The translations under genes were made by a program, and so were the position numbers. A DNA stretch of 38,685 nt from Bacillota bacterium (lineage in GTDB: Bacteria; Bacillota; Clostridia; Peptostreptococcales; Anaerovoracaceae): the NCBI GenBank assembly GCA_029219125.1, contig JAQXSU010000136.1:1-38685 (forward strand), written 5' to 3'. This document shows positions 32,901 through 38,685 of this stretch, in pieces. Position 1 is the stretch's first letter; each line of letters opens with the position of its first letter. A model generated the notes under the pieces. It saw only the letters and a program-made list of their open reading frames with translations. It had not been told where the DNA came from and searched no databases.

Positions 32901-33500
32901 GCCCTCGATCTCACTGACAATATCGTTGACCCGATCCAGATTCCCGGTTGTAGCAGCCAGCTTCCGCTCTGCTTCTGCTTTTTTGCTCTTATACAGTACC
33001 ACACCGGCAGCTTCCTCGAAGATCTCTCTGCGGCTCTCCGGCTTGCTGCTGACGATATCCGCTATTTTTCCCTGACCGATGATAGAATATCCGTCCACAC
33101 CGATTCCCGTATCCATGATCAGCTCTCTGATATCTCTGAGCCGGCAGTGGTTATTATTGATCAGGTATTCACTTTCTCCGGAGCGGTACATGCGCCGGGT
33201 GATGGCAACTTCGTTATAGTCAATGGGAAGAATCCCTGTCGTATTGTCAATGACAAGGGTTACTTCCGCCATACCTCTTGATTTTCTGCTTGCTGTGCCG
33301 GCGAAGATGACTTCCTCCATCTTACCGCCCCGCAGCATCTTGGGACTCTGTTCTCCCAGAACCCAGCGGATCGCATCGCTGATGTTGGATTTACCGCTTC
33401 CGTTGGGTCCCACAATACATGTCACACCTTCATGAAATTCAATCACCACAGGCTCTGCGAAAGACTTGAATCCATGCATTTCCAGTCTTTTAAAATACAT
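29949..33500 (-). CDS. smc: Chromosome segregation protein SMC
   Basis: The 1183-residue product has the size and plan of bacterial SMC: Walker A GPNGSGKSNI at residues 32-41 in an N-terminal head, a long coiled coil to about residue 500, a hinge (about 500-680, with the QNIVCEDDEDAKAAI and GAITGG segments), a returning coiled coil to about residue 1020, and a C-terminal head with signature LMSGGEKTMTA and Walker B CILDEVEAALDD. It forms a dimer that, with ScpA and ScpB, organises and separates chromosomes. The ATG lies inside the end of rnc (11-nt overlap, AGGAG upstream), so translation is probably coupled. Antisense frames over the coiled-coil part are not genes. Confidence 0.98.
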   Translation of the reverse strand: MYFKRLEMHGFKSFAEPVVIEFHEGVTCIVGPNGSGKSNISDAIRWVLGEQSPKMLRGGKMEEVIFAGTASRKSRGMAEVTLVIDNTTGILPIDYNEVAITRRMYRSGESEYLINNNHCRLRDIRELIMDTGIGVDGYSIIGQGKIADIVSSKPESRREIFEEAAGVVLYKSKKAEAERKLAATTGNLDRVNDIVSEIEGRIDGLREDSIKAREYLELKDRYRELEINITLKSIEKLDSANEALKQDMEELAASIGELTGAKEEMDRQLAESRQRNDHLEQLGNEARDKLLEKVEEINRLTSQSQLNEERVSAIQRDKVRLEEEIVQFNEKLVRELENGQKLEEQKAEVEAQLAGAEQLLTEKIDAYNRVLAEANGFSDAVEQGKNQIFQLHNQVSEKKSEARTYENYKETLEKRRRQLHQDQEEMERNAAAYENLMKAAQKEKSEADELLETLRSSLEEARADRVEYDEEIQVLSKKREDLRIQGTQLAARKKTIEEMEHNYEGYNGAVRYIMRSRLSGIRGVVADLMQVPEGYEVAVETALGGAMQNIVCEDDEDAKAAIRLLKENKAGRCTFLPLGSVRGRKADVERRIEQVEGYLGLAADCVKYKPEYEGIFSYLLGRVAIVDDMDHAVKLSKMQGTSGLRFVTLDGEIINVSGAITGGKYKNATANLLERKQEIYRLDEQIKQLRKESAEVAERLEELQDIVSEMGDVIEDTQRDYHQAELQATTLETRIRTLEESGKDLSGGKEKAEKELAAIEKDFAEADRMIEAYLLEAADFEKKIDEVQTGIDRSMEDWEKAKEQVQLANEAITQTRITKNNWDSRVTSLEELLNRVKETAEDLQAQMDLRRQQMDQLEGEKNRILFGSEDAAGQAEAKEKEKEELERYIQEVSRERAGLSETINRISEQQSQAADRLNAFQDQKYQAEIKIAKNDTQLDTFKEKLWEEFEVSYLQAMEFKKQDFVMSTATKESREIRNRIRELGDVNVGSIREYEQVSERYNFLTEQRADILTAMDELKKIIQDMDKTIRERFKENFDQIVINFEDIFRQLFGGGHAELRLDDENNPLEAGIEIIAQPPGKKLQNINLMSGGEKTMTAIALMFAVLKTKPTPFCILDEVEAALDDANIDRFATYLRKFENIQFAIVTHQKATMEHADVLYGVTMPEQGISKVLSLRLGDNFDM

Positions 33501-34185
33501 TTAGTTCTCCTCTCTCCAGTGCCTTTCTGGCAGCATTCTGTTCGGCTTCCTTTTTGCTCTTTCCGCTGCCGCTTCCAAGAATCTGTCCGTTGCATTCCAA
33601 ATGGACGAAGAAGGTCTTATCGTGAGCCGGACCTTCTTCCCGGTCAATTTCATAGGTAATGGTGACACTGCTGCCCTTCTTCTGCAGCAGTTCCTGCACC
33701 TCTGATTTATAGTCAGAAAACAGCTTTCCCCCGACAGCCTTGTCGATGGTATCGCTGAAAACCCGCACGACGAACTTTTCTGCCGCTTCATATCCACCGT
33801 CCAGAAACATGGCGCCGATGATGGCTTCCATGGCATCTGCCAGGATGGAATCCTTCTGTCTGCCGCCGGCACTTTCCTCACCGTGACCCATATTGATGAA
33901 CTGTCCCACATGCAGGGTACGTGCCACCTGGGCCAGTGATTTCTCACAGACAATCAGAGCCCGGGTCTTGGTCAGTTTACCTTCCGTTGCCGGCCCCATA
34001 CGCTGAAACAGTTCAACACTGACGATGGCATCGAAAAACGCATCCCCCAGAAACTCCAGACGCTCATTATCCTTGTGGTGGGTATTCTGCTCTTTGTTAA
34101 AAGAACTGTGGGTCAGTGCCCGCTCCAGATAATCTTCATTCTGAAATTTATATCCAATGATTTTTTCAAATTCTTTTTTATTCAC
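33490..34185 (-). CDS. rnc: Ribonuclease III
   Basis: The start is GTG 34185, overlapping the plsX stop by 8 nt, with AGGAG 10 nt upstream; a longer frame would start within plsX without a ribosome site. The 231-residue product has the RNase III catalytic domain with the signature ERLEFLGDAF and the second acidic cluster DAMEAIIGAMFLDGG, and a C-terminal double-stranded RNA-binding domain (about 160-228) ending in KSKKEAEQNAARKAL. It cuts double-stranded RNA, including the rRNA precursor. In many relatives acpP lies between plsX and rnc; here the two genes overlap directly. Confidence 0.96.
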   Translation of the reverse strand: MNKKEFEKIIGYKFQNEDYLERALTHSSFNKEQNTHHKDNERLEFLGDAFFDAIVSVELFQRMGPATEGKLTKTRALIVCEKSLAQVARTLHVGQFINMGHGEESAGGRQKDSILADAMEAIIGAMFLDGGYEAAEKFVVRVFSDTIDKAVGGKLFSDYKSEVQELLQKKGSSVTITYEIDREEGPAHDKTFFVHLECNGQILGSGSGKSKKEAEQNAARKALERGELNVF

Positions 34186-35191
34186 CGAGTGTAATCTCCT
34201 CAATTTCCAGTACGGAATTCTGTATGGTATCCACAACATTTCCCTCTACGAAAGGAATCCCTTTTAAAATCGTGTTTTTCACAGCATTGGCGCTGGAAGA
34301 ACCATGCATTTTCACGATCGGCCCCTTTACACCCAGAATCGGTGCGCCGCCATATTCCGAATAGTCAAATTCTTTTTTCAACTCTTTCATCTTGTCAAGC
34401 AGCAGTGCTGCGCCCAGCTTGGCCTTGGCGCCATCGGTAAATTTGCTCTTGATCAGTTTCAGAATATTCCATGCCAGACCCTCTGTCAGCTTCAGGATCA
34501 CATTTCCCGTAAAACCATCTGCCACAATGACATCGCAGGCGCCTTTCGGAACATCTCTGGCTTCCACATTACCGATGAAGTTCATATCGCTGTGTTCCAG
34601 AAGATCGTAGGCAGCCTTCGTCAGGGTGGATCCTTTCGCTGCTTCTGCGCCAAGGTTCACAAGACCTACCCGCGGATTCTTTCTTCCAAGAACCTTTTCC
34701 ATGTAGATATTTCCCATGATTCCGAATTCCAGCAGGTTATTCGGCTTGCACTCTGCATTGGCACCGGCATCCACCAGCAGGGACGGGATACTTCCCACAA
34801 TCGGATAAACACTTGCCAGTGCCGGACGGTCAATACCCTGGATTCTTCCCAGGATAAAAAGTCCGCCTGCCATCAGTGCGCCTGTGCTTCCTGCCGAAAT
34901 GAAGATATCACCTTCACCCTTTTTCACCATATTGATGCCGCGGACAATGGAAGAGTCCTTCTTGGACCGCACCGCACGGACCGGAGCTTCTTCATTGCTG
35001 ATGACTTCTCTCGCATCAATCACCGTGATTTTCTTTTCGTCATATTTGTATTTTGCCAGTTCCGCCTGAATCAGCTCCTGCTGACCGATAATCTGTATTT
35101 CGTGTTCAATTTCCTTAGACGCCAGAACTGCACCTTCCACCACTGCTGCAGGCGCGTTGTCTCCGCCCATACCATCTAATATGATTCTCAT
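34178..35191 (-). CDS. plsX: Phosphate acyltransferase PlsX
   Basis: The 337-residue product is preceded by GGAGGAG. The start MRIILDGMGGDNAPAAVVEG is the PlsX signature, and GSTGALMAGG, CDVIVADGFTGNV and EYGGAPILGVKG are conserved segments. PlsX makes acyl-phosphate from acyl-ACP for PlsY, whose gene is in the same operon. It is first in the run, behind a promoter with an extended -10. The rpmF and DUF177 genes often found upstream are absent; the upstream neighbour is a divergent transporter gene. Confidence 0.97.
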   Translation of the reverse strand: MRIILDGMGGDNAPAAVVEGAVLASKEIEHEIQIIGQQELIQAELAKYKYDEKKITVIDAREVISNEEAPVRAVRSKKDSSIVRGINMVKKGEGDIFISAGSTGALMAGGLFILGRIQGIDRPALASVYPIVGSIPSLLVDAGANAECKPNNLLEFGIMGNIYMEKVLGRKNPRVGLVNLGAEAAKGSTLTKAAYDLLEHSDMNFIGNVEARDVPKGACDVIVADGFTGNVILKLTEGLAWNILKLIKSKFTDGAKAKLGAALLLDKMKELKKEFDYSEYGGAPILGVKGPIVKMHGSSSANAVKNTILKGIPFVEGNVVDTIQNSVLEIEEITLGE

Positions 35192-35266
35192 CGTCGATCT
35201 CCTCCGATTTTTAACACATTTGCTACTCTGTATCCTTGCCTGAAAAGACAGACTGATACAACTTAA

Positions 35267-35295
35267 ATCATACCATAACTCCGGGGAAAAAACAA
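35267..35295 (-). promoter_or_regulatory. Promoter of the plsX operon
   Basis: TTGTTT (minus strand, 35295-35290), 17 nt, TATGAT (35272-35267) with an upstream TGG giving an extended -10. It lies about 75 nt before the plsX start. No clear FapR-type palindrome is seen in the leader. Confidence 0.6.
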
Positions 35296-35321
35296 CAAAA
35301 AGGACATCTGGAAAAACACGT

Positions 35322-35350
35322 TTTTCATCCGGCGGATTTTGTGGTATAAT
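35322..35350 (+). promoter_or_regulatory. Promoter of the AEC transporter gene
   Basis: A perfect TATAAT (35345-35350) preceded by TGG (extended -10) and a weak TTTTCA -35 (35322-35327) at 17-nt spacing. It is divergent from the plsX promoter. Confidence 0.65.
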
Positions 35351-35392
35351 GGCAGGTAGCTTCGCAGCAATTTACAGTTAGGGAGTTCATTC

Positions 35393-36343
35393 ATGATAAT
35401 CGTTCTGAAAAAAATCATATCTATATTTATTATCACCTTCGTCGGCTTCGCAGCAAATAGAAAAGGTATTCTGCCCAATCAGTCCAACCGCTATCTGGTG
35501 GATCTGCTGATGATGATTACCACGCCCTGCATGGTGCTGGCGTCCATCACTTCTACAGAGCTTACCGAAGATACGGTGAAAACCACACTGCTGATGATTC
35601 TGTTCTCCGTTCTCTGGTTTGCGGCTTCGGCATTTCTGTCCTGGGTGCTTTGTATCAAAATCCTGAAAATGAAAGATCATCCCGATGCCGGCGTCTACAT
35701 GGCAGGCATCACGACGATCAATAACGGCTTCATGGGATTTCCCATCACCCTGGCTCTGTTCGGAGAAGATGTGTTTTTCTATATGGTTCTGTTCCAGATG
35801 ATGCTGACCATCTACCTGTATTCCGGCTGCATCATGCAGGTGGATTATGGCCACAAGGGAAAGATGGATCTGAAACTTACACTGAAGCAGCTGGCTAATC
35901 CATGTTCCATGTCCGCAGTGCTGGGAATCATCATGTTGTTTCTCGGTCTGCACCTTCCGGACATGATTTTTGAAACGGTGGATTCCATCGGCAGCATCAC
36001 GGTTCCCCTCTCTATGCTGGTTGTCGGCATTCAGCTGGGTTCCAGCAAAATCTCCACCGTCATTCATAACCGGAATCTGGTTCTTACTTCTGTTCTGAAA
36101 ATGATTCTCTGTCCGGTTCTCACCTTTCTGGCGGTGAACTGGCTGCCGCTTCCTCTCAGCATGAAGCTTGCCCTGATCTTTGGTTCCGTCTTCCCAACTG
36201 CGGTGGCAGTGGTGGCGGTGGCCAGCATGGAAAACCGTAATGCCGTCCTTGCAGCGGAGATGATCGCATTTACCACCCTGATTTCCATCGTCACCATCCC
36301 GGTCAGCGCCCTGCTGCTGATGGGTTATTACGGGCTGGTATAA
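35393..36343 (+). CDS. AEC (auxin efflux carrier) family transporter
   Basis: The 316-residue membrane protein has ten predicted helices, in the AEC five-plus-five arrangement with a central hydrophilic loop (about residues 145-160). Typical features are ITTPCMVLASI in helix 2, INNGFMGFPI in the crossing helix of the first half, the VPLSMLVVGIQLG segment at the start of the second half, and FPTAVAVVAVASMENRN near the C-terminus. Bacterial AEC members move malate, malonate or other small carboxylates; the substrate here is unknown. AGGGAG lies 7 nt before the ATG. It is a single-gene unit, divergent from plsX. Confidence 0.88.
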   Translation: MIIVLKKIISIFIITFVGFAANRKGILPNQSNRYLVDLLMMITTPCMVLASITSTELTEDTVKTTLLMILFSVLWFAASAFLSWVLCIKILKMKDHPDAGVYMAGITTINNGFMGFPITLALFGEDVFFYMVLFQMMLTIYLYSGCIMQVDYGHKGKMDLKLTLKQLANPCSMSAVLGIIMLFLGLHLPDMIFETVDSIGSITVPLSMLVVGIQLGSSKISTVIHNRNLVLTSVLKMILCPVLTFLAVNWLPLPLSMKLALIFGSVFPTAVAVVAVASMENRNAVLAAEMIAFTTLISIVTIPVSALLLMGYYGLV

Positions 36344-36359
36344 CTGGTAAAAAGAAAAA

Positions 36360-36386
36360 AGCAGTCGGCCACCCGCGTCGACTGCT
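36360..36386. terminator. Terminator between the AEC gene and the 36406-36876 gene
   Basis: AGCAGTCG pairs with CGACTGCT. On the minus strand it is followed by six T residues, so it mainly ends the minus-strand unit. The plus strand has a weaker T-rich tail. Confidence 0.8.
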
Positions 36387-36405
36387 GTATGAATCTTTAT
36401 TTTTC

Positions 36406-36876
36406 CTAAAACCCACCGTTCTGATACGCCCTTGCAATAACATAGGAAGGTTCGTAATATGCACTGCAGTTATAATTATCGATTACATCACAGAGTTTAT
36501 CATTGTAAACCCGCATAATCCCCTCCACTTCGGATTCTTCCGGCTGCATTGTATCGCAAATCAATCGCTGATAAACCTTTCCCATTTGCGTCGCACGTGG
36601 AATTGTGGATGCAAGTTCGGGGTTCACTGCGGTAACATCTTCATTACCCGCAGCAAGATGATACTTTTCAATCCAGTCATCCTCTACATCCAGCGGATTC
36701 TCTGCATGCAGAACATTCGCTACGCTGATTAAATGTTCCAGATTATCCTTTCCGATTTTATTTACCACATAACGATTGCGTTGATGTAGTTTTCTCGAAA
36801 CCCGTTCAATCATATAGCAAATGAAATACACATCATCTTTATTAATCTCTTCGTCCGGGAAGTAAATATTTTTCAT
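36406..36876 (-). CDS. Hypothetical soluble protein, 156 residues
   Basis: No family is recognised. The protein is predicted to be soluble and largely helical, acidic near the N-terminus (FPDEEINKDD), with aromatic-rich ends (SAYYEPSYVIARAYQNGGF at the C-terminus). It has no signal peptide or membrane segment. GGAAG lies 9 nt before the ATG. The gene is about 40% G+C in its first third, somewhat below the window average, which may mean a different origin. It begins 6 nt after the stop of the small membrane protein gene and ends at a terminator, so the two are probably cotranscribed. Confidence 0.7.
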   Translation of the reverse strand: MKNIYFPDEEINKDDVYFICYMIERVSRKLHQRNRYVVNKIGKDNLEHLISVANVLHAENPLDVEDDWIEKYHLAAGNEDVTAVNPELASTIPRATQMGKVYQRLICDTMQPEESEVEGIMRVYNDKLCDVIDNYNCSAYYEPSYVIARAYQNGGF

Positions 36877-36882
36877 AATTTC

Positions 36883-37374
36883 TCACTTCCGTTTCCTAAG
36901 TATACTATACACCACCCCGCAAACGGCCCAGACTGTGGCATAGCATGCCATGCACAGAATCGTCTCCAGAAGGAAGGTTCCTGTGAAGTCCACAGAAGAC
37001 TGATATGCCAGATACAAAGTCTCTGCGATTCCGTTGACAGGTGCCAGCAAAATCATATAGAAAACAGCAAATATGGCTGTGATACCATCCCCGGCCGAAT
37101 GGGTAATCATCGTCAGCACCAGAAGCAATACGAGAATCAGCACAATGATCCAGCTGATGGTTGAGAAAGTCTTTTTTCGGTCTGACGTCCCCACCATCGA
37201 AGCCGCACCAAATATCATCCAGCTGATCAGAATCACAGACGATGCGATAACGTTCAGCCATCCGGGCTGTCCGTCAATCAGATACGGCGCATTCACTGCC
37301 ATCCCTGCAATGGTAATCACAGCTGCTGCAATTCCTGTAAAACGATTGTTTTTCTTCCGGTTTCTCATATTCAT
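36883..37374 (-). CDS. Hypothetical small membrane protein, 163 residues
   Basis: No family is recognised. The N-terminus is very basic (NMRNRKKNNR), followed by four or five hydrophobic helices (about residues 12-30, 42-60, 72-92, 97-118, 135-158) and a basic end LRKRK, so both ends are probably cytoplasmic. GGGGG lies 6 nt before the ATG. It has its own upstream promoter (37426-37397) and is probably cotranscribed with the downstream soluble gene. Confidence 0.7.
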   Translation of the reverse strand: MNMRNRKKNNRFTGIAAAVITIAGMAVNAPYLIDGQPGWLNVIASSVILISWMIFGAASMVGTSDRKKTFSTISWIIVLILVLLLVLTMITHSAGDGITAIFAVFYMILLAPVNGIAETLYLAYQSSVDFTGTFLLETILCMACYATVWAVCGVVYSILRKRK

Positions 37375-37396
37375 CAGAATCCCCCTTTCTGACCTT

Positions 37397-37426
37397 ACTG
37401 TAGCATACGGGCTGCAGTGAAGTCAA
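37397..37426 (-). promoter_or_regulatory. Promoter of the two-gene hypothetical unit
   Basis: TTGACT (minus strand, 37426-37421), 18 nt, TACAGT (37402-37397) preceded by TGC (extended -10). The -35 box overlaps the stop codon of the upstream membrane protein gene. Confidence 0.6.
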
Positions 37427-38685
37427 GGAGTCGCTGAAATTTCAGAAAACTTTACATTAGAATAGATTTGCATCCGTTCTTCTCCGAAGCCGTCACCGAA
37501 TCCGCCAAACAGAATCAGATCGCCCTGGGGTTTCACCGGCAGATCCTCATACGGCAGAACCAGAATCTTTCGCTGTGCATAAACGTTCGTGCTGCACAGG
37601 GCCCAAACAGTCACGTCAAATGCTTCGTCCTCCGTCCAGTAAGTGAAATATCCCCGTGCACTGTCGCAAAGCGGCGGGAAGGAATACCGGCTGCTGCAGT
37701 AATTGTCTTTGCTGATATCACCAAACCAGAGATGCGTACTGGTATCCAGATCCATATCCAGCTCCGCCGTATACAGCTGCCCTTTCTTTTCCCAGAAAAT
37801 CCGTCCAACCACTGCTTCCCACTTCTGTTCAGAATCATTCTGGATTTTCACACCCTCTACAATGCCCGGGTGCTTTCCATCTTTATATCCATAAGTGACA
37901 AACCATCGAATTCTGCCGTCTGCTGTCTGTACCGCAGCCGCGTTTCCGGTCATCCGGTTCTCACTGTACTGGCCTTCCTGAATATCACCGGTCCGAACCT
38001 CCTTCACCTGGCCCAGATCCTCCAGATCTTCATCCAGAATCTGCGAGAGCATTTCCTCCGGGAACCCTTTCTCAATCAGCGCCCGCCGCACTTCGGAAGC
38101 CGATTCCGTCGCGCCCGCGAAGGCAGAAGCATCCACCGTTTCTGCGTCCACCGGTGTATAATTTGCCATGAAGCTCAGTCCGGTCATGGCGAGCACCAGG
38201 AGCAAAAGAAATGTCAGCAGCATGGGTTTTGCGGAAAACCACACCGGCGAAGCCGGCACGCCATAGCCCACCGTCTCCAGATCGTCTGCACACCGGCAGA
38301 TCCGCCGGACCAGATTGACCCAGCTCACAACCATCAGAATCAGAATCGTCCAGCTGCCGGAGCCAACCATGGCAATGCCCAGAAGGACAAGCTGCCACAC
38401 CATCACCGGCCAGGTGGCCATCTTCGGATGATCCAGCCCGGCCTGCAGACCGGCTTTTCGGATTCCCATACCCAGACAGAACAGAAAGCCCAGGTGGATC
38501 CCCTGACCCAGCCAGAGGGTCCAGTCGCCCAAAATCCCGGAGTACGGCGTCACCGTCACCAGCATCTGAAACGAAACCAGAATCACCCGGAGCAGCGACA
38601 GCAGCCATCCTCCCCGGAAGTAGCCGTTTCCGCTGCGCAGGGTCCGCATACCCAGATAAATCAGCATGACGCCGATGGTCGGCAG
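37423..38685 (-). CDS. Hypothetical membrane protein with large C-terminal extracytoplasmic domain (5' partial)
   Basis: The frame is open to the right edge, with six more codons before the first in-window ATG (38667), so the true start is probably outside. At least 420 residues. The N-terminal part has five or six hydrophobic helices, then a short Cys/Arg-rich cytoplasmic segment (RRICRCADD), one further helix (LLTFLLLLVLAMTG) and about 240 residues that are probably outside the membrane, rich in acidic and aromatic residues and beta-strand-like. No family or catalytic motif is recognised. A sensor, a permease-associated protein or a stress-envelope protein are all possible. Confidence 0.65.
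   Translation of the reverse strand: MPTIGVMLIYLGMRTLRSGNGYFRGGWLLSLLRVILVSFQMLVTVTPYSGILGDWTLWLGQGIHLGFLFCLGMGIRKAGLQAGLDHPKMATWPVMVWQLVLLGIAMVGSGSWTILILMVVSWVNLVRRICRCADDLETVGYGVPASPVWFSAKPMLLTFLLLLVLAMTGLSFMANYTPVDAETVDASAFAGATESASEVRRALIEKGFPEEMLSQILDEDLEDLGQVKEVRTGDIQEGQYSENRMTGNAAAVQTADGRIRWFVTYGYKDGKHPGIVEGVKIQNDSEQKWEAVVGRIFWEKKGQLYTAELDMDLDTSTHLWFGDISKDNYCSSRYSFPPLCDSARGYFTYWTEDEAFDVTVWALCSTNVYAQRKILVLPYEDLPVKPQGDLILFGGFGDGFGEERMQIYSNVKFSEISATP

Noticed and set aside
29949..33500. Many medium-sized plus-strand frames over smc
   Set aside because: Repetitive coiled-coil coding produces open antisense frames; none has a start signal or domain.
35192..35392. FapR operator or rpmF gene upstream of plsX
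   Set aside because: No TTAGTACCTGGTACTAA-like palindrome and no ribosomal protein L32 reading frame; only two divergent promoters are seen.
35359..35455. 12-bp direct repeat GCTTCGCAGCAA
   Set aside because: One copy is inside the AEC coding region and the other in the leader; no symmetry or further copies, probably chance.

Overview
The window looks like a chromosome segment of an endospore-forming member of the Firmicutes, most likely class Clostridia. The evidence is spoIVA, a CIRCE-controlled clpB, the rnc-smc-ftsY block, strong AGGAGG-type ribosome binding sites, TTGACA/TATAAT-type promoters and an anaerobe-style gene set (YfcC transporter, catabolic-type threonine dehydratase). By eye the base composition is about 50% G+C. 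I saw no rRNA, IS element, prophage or CRISPR array. The only RNA gene is one tRNA-Val(CAC).

Layout. 1-2047 (minus): a UvrA-like ABC ATPase running off the left edge, preceded by the decayed start of a flavodoxin-family gene. 2173-4968 (plus): an M20 deacylase/peptidase and a YfcC-type transporter, closed by a large two-sided terminator. 4988-6564 (minus): cysK-like and nth, overlapping by 4 nt. 6619-7349 (plus): a GntR/FCD regulator with a perfect palindromic operator; a similar site lies over the promoter of the M20 gene. 7365-10880 (minus): mntP and the CIRCE-linked clpB. 10918-12569 (minus): tRNA-Val, an AlkD-type glycosylase and an M50 protease. 12666-15347 (plus): a double-LysM protein, a class I aminotransferase and a voltage-gated K+ channel-like protein.

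15325-20602 (minus): spoIVA with a sigma-E-like promoter, an MFS transporter, and a MurT/GatD-like pair. 20632-35295 (minus): a long, tightly packed run plsX-rnc-smc-ftsY-der-plsY-gpsA-threonine dehydratase-M20D hydrolase-miaB-Na/Pi cotransporter, from one promoter to one terminator. It mixes phospholipid synthesis (plsX, plsY, gpsA), RNA processing and modification (rnc, miaB), chromosome and membrane-protein logistics (smc, ftsY), ribosome assembly (der), two amino-acid catabolic genes and phosphate transport. 35322-36343 (plus): an AEC-family transporter. 36360-38685 (minus): three unrecognised genes, two of them membrane proteins, the last open at the right edge.

The main points for a second look are: (1) the MurT/GatD-like pair, in which the GatD glutaminase Cys and His and several MurT signature residues are replaced; (2) Der, whose second GTPase P-loop carries Val in place of the invariant Gly before Lys-Ser; (3) the shared GntR palindrome; (4) tandem palindromes directly before the LysM gene; (5) a flavoprotein gene remnant. 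Family motif comparisons are from memory; no searches were run.
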